A DNA stretch of 43,976 nucleotides. Origin: Entrophospora sp. SA101. Lineage: Eukaryota; Glomeromycota; Glomeromycetes; Entrophosporales; Entrophosporaceae. The position numbers and the translations under genes are program-made. This document shows, in pieces, positions 35,007 through 43,976 of this stretch. The DNA lies in NCBI GenBank assembly GCA_958430865.1, contig CAUDNR010004534.1:103371-147346 (forward strand), given 5' to 3'. The notes below the pieces were generated by a model. That model was not told the DNA's origin. It saw only the letters and a list, made by a program, of their open reading frames with translations, and searched no databases. Position 1 is the first letter of the stretch. Each line of letters opens with the position of its first letter.

Positions 35007-36209
35007 ATGTTAAACAACAATCTTCTTAACGCTGCACTTAATACTTTAATAGGTGGCCAAAATATTGTTTCGGAAAATGAGTACAATATAAAAGAAGCCC
35101 AAGGTCATTACGTCAGTAGTCAACGGGTTGACTTGCCCTCATTTCATCAAGCGAGCCTTGTAGGTGGTAAAGTAGACTCATTCTCGGTTCAGAAATTAGA
35201 TTCAGTCTCGGTCAGGAAATTAGATCCAACACCCAAAGATATTATTTTTGTAAAAACTTTGACTGGTAAAACTATTGAGCTACCTTTCAATAGCCTTTTG
35301 ACCATTTATGGACTAAAGCGGAAAATTCAAGATAAAGAAGGCATTCCACCGGACCAACAACGTTTAATGTTTGATGGAAGGCAGTTGGAGGATGGTAGAA
35401 CGATTTCTGAATGTAATATCAAACGCGAAAGTACGTTATCTGTTTTAGGCTTGATGCTCCAAGATATTATTTATGTAAGAACTCTGACTGGTAAAATTAT
35501 TGAGCTATGTTTCAGTAGCCTTTCGACCATTGATAAAATAAAACAGGGAATTCAAGATAAAGAAGGCATTCCACCGGACCAACAACGTTTAATTTTTGAT
35601 GGAAAGCAGTTGGAGGATGGTAGGCTGATTTTTGACTATGATATTAAACGCGAAAGTATGTTACATCTTGTTTTACGTCTTCGTGGTGGTGGAGAAGTAA
35701 TCAGTTGTTTGAGCTCCGATTTTTTGCATCCAGAATATAATTATGATTTTACAAATATTAATGACAATGGAATTAAACATAAACGTGGCGGCGTTTCTTA
35801 TCAACGTCCGTGCGGATGGAAACGTTATGCTTTAAAGGTTACCGGAAAGTACGATAACGGTGATGACAAATGGCTTGGTACTGACAAGGATTCTTGGCCG
35901 GTAACATATCATGGCACTGCTAATCATAATGCGAATTCAATTGCTGCTGATGGATACTTATTGAGCAAAGGGAAACGGTTTGCTTTTGGCCATGGTATTT
36001 ATTCCACGCCAGATGTGGCAGTGGCTGAATTGTATGCACCGGAGTTTGTATTTGAGGGAGTGAAATACATATTGATAATTCAAAATCGAGTAAATCCCAA
36101 GAATTTGGAAAAGATTAGGACAAGCACAACTGGTGTCGGTGATTATTGGATCTCAAAGAGTGGCGAAGATGTCAGGCCGTATGGAATTTGTATCAAAAAA
36201 AAGAATTGA
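35007..36209 (+). CDS. Di-ubiquitin-like / ADP-ribosyltransferase-like fusion protein
   Basis: Intact single-exon 400-residue protein. Residues 1-76 form a unique N-terminus with a short repeat ([16 protein letters not shown]). Residues about 78-151 and 152-228 are ubiquitin-like: [26 protein letters not shown]. Repeat 1 has Met at the Ile44 position, Arg at Lys48 and at Lys63, and lacks RLRGG (ends LGLM). Repeat 2 keeps Ile44, Lys48 and the terminal RLRGG (224-228), with Arg at Lys63. Both keep Arg42. The C-terminal module (about 265-400) has [29 protein letters not shown] (His302), [18 protein letters not shown] (Tyr332), [12 protein letters not shown], and [13 protein letters not shown] (Glu387). 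HGT...GIYST is the PARP-type H-Y pattern; Glu387 or Asp379 may be the third catalytic residue. RLRGG followed by Gly could be cut by a deubiquitinase. Activity is inference. Confidence 0.85.
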   Translation: MLNNNLLNAALNTLIGGQNIVSENEYNIKEAQGHYVSSQRVDLPSFHQASLVGGKVDSFSVQKLDSVSVRKLDPTPKDIIFVKTLTGKTIELPFNSLLTIYGLKRKIQDKEGIPPDQQRLMFDGRQLEDGRTISECNIKRESTLSVLGLMLQDIIYVRTLTGKIIELCFSSLSTIDKIKQGIQDKEGIPPDQQRLIFDGKQLEDGRLIFDYDIKRESMLHLVLRLRGGGEVISCLSSDFLHPEYNYDFTNINDNGIKHKRGGVSYQRPCGWKRYALKVTGKYDNGDDKWLGTDKDSWPVTYHGTANHNANSIAADGYLLSKGKRFAFGHGIYSTPDVAVAELYAPEFVFEGVKYILIIQNRVNPKNLEKIRTSTTGVGDYWISKSGEDVRPYGICIKKKN

Positions 36210-36394
36210 TTAAAAATCAAAAATAATTGATATTAAATGTACATGTAATATATTGTGTTTGTTGATTTAAACATATTATTCCCCAATTTTTTGCATTTTT
36301 TTAGTTTTTTTAGAAATTTTCTTACTGATTGTGGTGCATATACTGTTATCAAAAAAATTTTTTTGATATCAAGTAAATAATAAAATAAAAATTA

Positions 36395-38880
36395 TTATCT
36401 TCTTTCTTTTTTATTTGTCCAATGTTCATATGCTTTTTCAAAATTAAAATCTCGAATATCTGGACCATTTAATAAAATCATTAAATGATTATTCAATGTA
36501 TCTACATGCATTTTGTTTCTCAACTTGATTTTTATCAGGTTTGCTTGTGAAAATATTCTTTCAACATGTGCATTGGAAAAGGGTATAAGGAGTGCTATTT
36601 TAACAATAACTGTTAAATTTGGATAATTGAAATAAAAATTTTTGTCTGTATCCAAAATGTGTTTCCACAATTGAATAAAATACAATTCTGTACTTTATAG
36701 TGATATAGATAGGATTTTAAAGAGTTCCACTCTTCTGTGAGTTTCCTTTTTCAACAATTTCACAAAATTCATCATTTACCAATTTAGTATCTCTATAAAA
36801 TTTACCTAAAAATTCTATTTCACTCTGACCATATTGATTTAAATCATTTTCATTATCAGGAAGTTCATTTAGATCAAAAATTCTAAACAAAGAAAATAGT
36901 TCAGAACCAGGGAATCTATTATTGATGGCTTTTATCATTGCTAATGAGTAATATTTAACAAATGAAAGTGCTGAAAGATAATTTTTTTCTAAATAATTTT
37001 TGAATATCTTGCCATGATTTGGTGGAACTTCTCCATCACCTATAAATTCTGCTGTTATTGCAGCATCAATGTTTGGTTTATATTGTGATAAGGATAGATT
37101 ATCTGATTGGAATATTTTTATTAATCTTTTCAAAATATTTGTTAAATCAGCAAGAAACATTGTTGGAGAAATGAAGTCTTGATCTAATTGCCCAAGTAAA
37201 ACAATTGCATGCCCATCACCTTCTAACATATCATCATTTAAGTTAGCAAGTACTGAATTCACGATTTGATGTAAATTATGTACAGAATAATAATACCTGA
37301 CGAAATGTTACATGACGAAATGTAATTTACCATGAAGAGCATATTGATGAAAAGGAAAAAGAGGAAAAGTTGACAAAAAGAAAAAATTGGCAAGAGAGAA
37401 AAAATAACCATTTTCATAAAGAAATTTTTGTAATAATCTGCAATAATAATTTAAAATTTAAAATATAAAGAGAAAATTTAATAATTTTTTTTTTATTTTT
37501 TTACTCTTTTGTCCGAGTCAAATTTGGATGAGCTACGTAAATTATGTTTCTTAGTTTGTATTTTTTCTAACTAATTTTTGAGAATTATTATCATCATCTT
37601 CATCTTCATTTGTATTATTTCCAGAATTGTTATCAATATCATAACATTCTCATTCTAAATAATTATTTCTATCAGTTTCATTAACTTCGCAATGATCATG
37701 AAAATAACTATTTTCTGAATTATGTTCACTTTCAAATTCATCTTCTTCAACAAAGGTATCTTTTACTAAATCTCTTGGATCATAATTATTATCAGAAAAT
37801 TCGTAAATTGATTAGTTTCAACTGAATATTCAGCATTACTATCACAAAATACTTCATTATTTAAATCTATGATTTCACATATATCCAGAAATTGGTTCTG
37901 TATATTATTTAATACCTCTTCATCTTCACCAGAAAAATCATTCACTGTATCATCATCATCATCATCATTATCATCAGAAATAAGTCCTGTATCATTTATT
38001 AATTTTTTAAGCTCTTCTGATAATTTCTGCCCATAATATTGAATTTCTTTTTTAGTTTGTGCAAGGTAATAACTATAGATTTTTGACATATCTTCTACTT
38101 TTTCTAAATTCAAATTATGCCTTCTTGTACTATAAATTTGAAAAATTTTGCTCGCAGCCAGCACTATGTGGAACAACAGAAAAAAGTTTTATTGTAAGTT
38201 CTTGTAATTATTATAATTTTTAGAATTGTTTATAATATCTCCTTTTTGTCACATTTCCCCTTTTCGTTGCATTTTCCTCTTTTTGTCACATTTTCCTCTT
38301 TTTGTCACATTTCATCAATTTACCACATTTTACCATTTCGCCAAATGTGACAAAATTAACAATGATTTGACGAAATAATTTCCCGCCTACAAAAACATTT
38401 CATCAGGTATCATTAGTATATACAGAACTTGATAATGATAACCATTGAGTGTTACACAAATTCAATACTTTAAGTGTTGGCTCATCACTAATTTTCTGCA
38501 TCAATTTTAATAAGTTTTGCCTTTTATGTGATCTAGAAAAATATGAATATAAATCTCATAATACTTTTTCACATTTTTGAAAATATTCTACTTCATCAGA
38601 AGCATCCTTTCCAGCTAAATGAAGTCAATGTGATATACAATGAATTGAGGACATAAAAGGGTTGATTTTTTTTAATCTTGTAGCAACACCACTTTTATTT
38701 CCTGTCATATTAGAAGCTCCATCACTTCCAAAATGAATTATTTTATGATATGATATTTCATTTGAAATACAAAATGATAAGATTTGATTATAAATATTTT
38801 CTGTGGTGTAGATTCTAGATTAATCATGCCCAAATATTATTAACCATATATTTTCCCACAATTGTTAAATATTTATCATT
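36395..38880 (-). pseudogene. hAT-family transposase remnant
   Basis: Minus-strand pieces in order: YNQILSFCISNEISYHKIIH followed by FGSDGASNMTGNKSGVATRL (to about 38690), with the hAT DDE-core signature; NPFMSSIHCISH and, after a stop, HLAGKDASDEVEYFQKCEKV; LKVLNLCNTQWLSLSSSVYT (about 38420-38480). After a 1.1-kb insertion (37293-38410) it resumes with VHNLHQIVNSVLANLNDDML and runs 37262-36717 (FPGSELFSLFRIFDLNELPD), with a stop at 36717-36719. Then the C-terminal dimerisation domain (IVKIALLIPFSNAHVERIFS, QANLIKIKLRNK) ends at 36395. SNAHVERIFS is the conserved hAT dimerisation motif. Stops, frame changes and the insertion make it dead. Confidence 0.8.
37293..38410. mobile_element. 1.1-kb TIR element inserted in the hAT gene
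   Basis: The left end ATACCTGACGAAATG (37293-37307) and the right end CATTTCATCAGGTAT (38396-38410) are inverted repeats differing at one base. Subterminal repeats (TGACGAAATG on the left; TTTTTGTCACATTTTCC several times at about 38240-38320) recur inverted near both ends, as in hAT-type elements. Inside on the minus strand is a frame (37766-38176) reading RRHNLNLEKVEDMSKIYSYY then LAQTKKEIQYYGQKLSEELK plus an acidic tail, which resembles the extreme C-terminus of another hAT transposase. It is probably an internally deleted, non-autonomous copy. No clear 8-bp target duplication (5 of 8 match). Confidence 0.7.
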
Positions 38881-39010
38881 ATCAATACTATACATGAGAT
38901 GGTAATTATTTTGCCAAAAACGTAATACGTAATATGTAATACGTAATTACGAAATTAATTACGAAATCAATTACGGGTGACGAAATCAATTACGGATGAT
39001 GAAATTAAAG

Positions 39011-39411
39011 GACATCTCGTTATACTAGTATAATGACATAATTTATCAACTTTTTAGAATTTATTCTGTTATAACGACATGTCAGTATAATGGGAGAACC
39101 AATCAAAATCATTCTCATTTCTGAAAAAACATAAGGAAATAAAACTTACGCCGGGATCAAGATTGACCGGCATCATGGAAAATTCTGATAACAATTCTGT
39201 ATAAGGCTGGTCAATTTTGACCCGGCGTAGGCTTTAAATTTCCTGATAAAACATGAATGAAATAAAAAAAAAATATATAATAAAAATAAAATCACAAAAT
39301 CACATGATAATGATTCTCATATGACTTTTATATGAACTCCCGTTATAATGACATTCTCGTCATACTGACATTTTTTGCTTGTACGGAGAGTGTTGTTATA
39401 ACGGGAGTGAC
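39011..39411. mobile_element. MITE nested in the 38888-39640 element
   Basis: The ends are GACATCTCGTTATAC and, inverted, GTCACTCCCGTTATAAC. Further TCGTTATAACGACAT/TGTCATTATAACGGGAG motifs repeat inside both ends, resembling mariner-type MITE ends. A foldback of different sequence lies in its centre. Confidence 0.5.
39146..39231. repeat. Foldback hairpin, 23-bp stem
   Basis: TTACGCCGGGATCAAGATTG (39146 on, continuing ACC) pairs with GGTCAATTTTGACCCGGCGT (39209 on, continuing AGG), about 20 of 23 positions. The flanks keep some complementarity (AGGAAATAAA and TTTAAATTTCC). The loop is about 40 bases. Confidence 0.75.
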
Positions 39412-39640
39412 TTGTATTATGATATTTCCAATAATTAATTTGTTGTTATTCATAATTAATTTCGTCACCCGTAATTAGTTTCGTCACCGTAATTAGTTTC
39501 GCCACCCGTAATTAGTTTCGTCACCCACAATACGGTAATTAATTTCTTAATTATGTTTTTAAAGAGAAAAATGGCAATTAATTACGATAATTACGTATTA
39601 TGTACTTACGGTAATTAGGCAATTACCATCCCATGTATAG

Positions 39641-40640
39641 TGTTAACAACGGTTTGCATAGAAAATTTTCACAATAGTAATTAATTTGTCGCCCGTAATT
39701 AGTTTCGTCACCCGTAATTAATTACGTAATTAAGTTTTTAAAGAGTGAAAGTGGTAATTAATTACGTTAATTACGAATTACGTATTTACGGTAATTAGCT
39801 AATTACAATATCATTGTATAGCGGGAGTTCACTCCCTACATGGAAAATTCTTAAATGTGAGGGACGCAACAGTACAACAAGTTGCTGAGAATGAGACTAC
39901 ATGAAACAGAAACTACCTTGGAAGTTGAAGATGTTAAGTTGGGTCAAATGCTGCAAGCAGCAAAGAAAGAAATGGCGATTATGAAACAGGAACTTCAACT
40001 AACAAAATAAAAGGAAATCCACAATAGAAGGTGGAACAGCTGCAAGCAGCAGCAAGAGAAAAGTAATTGAAAAGATTGATGGCAATGATGCTGCTGATCA
40101 TATTGGATCACATGAAACAGCAACTTCAACCAAAAAAAAAAAATTATGAACTACCATAAAAAAAGTTAATTATTAGTAGATTTAGAATTGATTTGATTTT
40201 GATTTGAGGATCACTTTATTAATATTTTTGATGAGTATCATTCGTGCATCAAATCTTTGACAATTCTCTAAAGTTGGTTTAAAATTTTATTTGTTCTCTC
40301 TGTTATCATTATTAATAATGTAATGTTATCCCCTAAATAGTTAATTGGCTATTGATAGCTGATAAAATTTTTTCTGAGGGCATCACTTTCTAATACGAAA
40401 ATTATCTTTGAGATCCAGCCGATTAATCTATAAATAAAAATCCAGTTGTTGTCCTTGTGGTTTTTGTAAAATCTTCTTTAAAAGTTGGTCGATTGACTGA
40501 TGCTGATTATTAAATTGACCAATAAGAATGATCAAACCTTTAATTCGTGTTACCATTAAAGAGTTTAATTATCCCTTAAATCTATTGTACAAATTTGTAC
40601 GATTAAATTTTTTTATATAGAAAAACATATGGGCCAATTT
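39641..40640. other. Repeat debris between nested elements and the protease fragment
   Basis: 39676-39830 is a degenerate direct copy of the element arm at about 39470-39640. 39880-40140 carries broken coding-like sequence with lysine/glutamine-rich frames and the motif ATGAAACAG three times. 40570-40627 is one end of the ATCCCTTAAACTG MITE family described at 19366. Confidence 0.45.
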
Positions 40641-40741
40641 GTTCAATTGGCAAAAGAAAAAGTATTAATGACACATGGGCGTTACATTTTGATGATTATT
40701 ATTTATTTTTAGATATACCTATTTATTAATTATATTTTAAA

Positions 40742-40915
40742 GATACAAAATATTTTAAAAATGTTATCCCAAATCAAGTATTTTCATCAGAAATATTTTT
40801 TATGATAATAAATAACAATTTAAATGTAAATCAACCAAGAGGTGGAACTCATTGGTCATTATTAATCTATGTTAAAGGGCTTAATATATTTTTTCATATA
40901 CACGTTAACAATTAA
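40742..40915 (+). pseudogene. NEDP1/SENP8-like (C48) protease fragment
   Basis: The frame reads DTKYFKNVIPNQVFSSEIFF, then MIINNNLNVNQPRGGTHWSL, then LIYVKGLNIFFHIHVNN and stop. NxQxxGGTHWSLL followed by FFHYDS is the signature around the catalytic histidine of the deneddylase NEDP1/SENP8, a cysteine protease that processes the ubiquitin-like NEDD8. The His (codon 40850-40852) is kept; the region that should be HYDS reads HIHV, so the catalytic Asp is lost. The N-terminal part and the Cys/Gln end are missing. It is a fragment in the middle of mobile-element debris. Confidence 0.65.
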
Positions 40916-40925
40916 AATTAATAGA

Positions 40926-41674
40926 ATGAAATTTAGAGCAATTGCACCGCATCCTTCAACATCATCAATATTGTTGTCTCAACCAACATCATCAACATCA
41001 ACATCATCAATATTGTTGTCTCAACCAACATCATCAACATCAACATCATCAATATTGTTGTCTCAATCAATAACATCTTTGTCATCATCTCCTGAATCAA
41101 CATCAACACCACCTTATCAACCAACACCAGTGGTATTAGAACAAATAAGTAATAAATCTAACTGCATATTATGTGGTAAATTGTTGAAATCAAAAATTAC
41201 ATTAAGGAATCATGAAAACAAATATCATAAATTCAACAAAATAATTCCACATTTTTCAGTTTTATCATCATCTAATGATATAGAAGAATTAAAACAATGT
41301 ATTATAATCAACATTCAAAAAAAACTGGGATTCAATAGACATCATGTTGGTGTTAAGAAATTCATTTTGGAACCTTTCCTGAAAACGTTTTTGCAATGCT
41401 TTTTTTTCAAGAAGAAAATTTTTTTTATTATCCTATTAAAAGATACTATATTTGTAAATTTGAAAATATTGAAGGAAGGAATAATTTAAGTATAATATTA
41501 AATAATTATAAATGGTGGGAGAGAAAAAACAATGCAACTGGTACAATTTCTTTTGTTGTGATGGAGGATGATGGAGTAGTAAAACCAGAAATCAAATCTC
41601 TTTGGAGAGAAAAATTTTTAAATAATATGAAATGTGGATTTTGTAAGGTTGAGTTTAATGTGAATTCTAAATAA
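40926..41674 (+). CDS. C2H2 zinc-finger protein of a multicopy family, one frameshift
   Basis: The start is the ATG at 40926 (an in-frame ATG lies further upstream at 40869 but within the protease fragment). Residues 1-70 are Ser/Thr/Pro-rich with a 14-residue repeat TSSILLSQPTSSTS. A single C2H2 finger follows (CILCGKLLKS...HENKYH, spacing C-x2-C-x12-H-x4-H). The rest (KLGFNRHHVGVKKFI) continues after a frameshift as PENVFAMLFFQEENFFYYPI, YICKFENIEGRNNLSII and WREKFLNNMKCGFCKVEF, ending with TAA at 41674. The frame change is explained by one missing T in the T-run at 41365-41368. From memory, proteins with this finger-plus-domain layout are very numerous in Rhizophagus. Possibly mobile-element derived. 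Confidence 0.6.
40962..41075 (+). repeat. 42-bp coding tandem repeat, nearly three copies
   Basis: Units start at 40962, 41004 and 41046 and are almost identical. They encode the 14-residue repeat of the zinc-finger protein's N-terminus. High identity indicates recent expansion. Confidence 0.9.
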
Positions 41675-41689
41675 AATTTAGTTAATTGA

Positions 41690-43976
<2,287 letters not shown>

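Larger units (their letters stand above)
38888..39640. mobile_element. TIR element with CTATACATGRGATGGTAATT ends
   Basis: CTATACATGAGATGGTAATT (38888-38907) matches, inverted, AATTACCATCCCATGTATAG (39621-39640) at 19 of 20 bases. Both arms are built of TAATTACG/CGTAATTA and GTGACGAAAT/ATTTCGTCAC units. The middle is a different insertion (39011-39411). A second degenerate copy of the right arm follows at 39676-39830. Confidence 0.65.

Overview
This is a strongly AT-rich eukaryotic window with short introns (about 60-120 bp, GT...AG), long low-complexity spacers, microsatellites and many broken repeated genes. Gene content fits a Glomeromycotina fungus such as Rhizophagus: paired BTB-BACK-TLDc paralogs, multicopy zinc-finger and transposase-like families, hAT and PIF1-type helicase fragments, and a ubiquitin/ADP-ribosyltransferase-like fusion. 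The assignment rests on remembered family patterns, not on a search.

Left part (1-8,100): a (TATTAC)n microsatellite; a two-exon Ser/His/Asn-rich protein (356-1371, +); a decayed karyopherin of the importin-13/transportin-3 type on the minus strand (about 2067-3950); a long empty spacer; and the 5' part of a repeated Rhizophagus-type gene (6555-7373, -).

Middle (8,100-23,100): a 5'-truncated VPS10/sortilin receptor gene (8114-12096, +). Its last exons still splice in phase, but the older part carries a frameshift and two stop codons. Then comes a pseudogene graveyard: a small membrane-protein tail (minus), a four-copy minisatellite (14897-15240), unknown exons, foldback elements, a relic that looks like a Fanzor/TnpB-type nuclease whose RuvC-I aspartate is lost, and a decayed copy of another multicopy family. 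Several of these are split by small inverted-repeat elements.

23,100-29,200: two BTB-BACK-TLDc paralogs arranged head to head, each with one single-base lesion in a T-run, separated by a spacer with a PIF1-like helicase tail. 31,794-33,707: a mucin-like single-pass membrane protein. 34,303-34,373: tRNA-Pro(CGG). 35,007-36,209: an intact single-exon protein with two ubiquitin-like repeats fused to a PARP/ART-like catalytic module. This is the most interesting intact gene in the window.

Right part (36,395-43,976): a minus-strand hAT transposase remnant that has received a 1.1 kb TIR element. Its upstream side abuts a second TIR element which itself contains a MITE that contains a foldback (nested insertions). 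Then follow a NEDP1/SENP8-like protease fragment, a C2H2 zinc-finger gene and, convergent to it, a four-exon transposase-like gene. The reading frame of that last gene runs into a pure poly-threonine (ACT)n tract at the window edge.

A recurring theme is single-base indels in homopolymers inside otherwise well preserved frames. They mean either widespread recent decay or assembly errors, and the two must be told apart before calling these genes dead.
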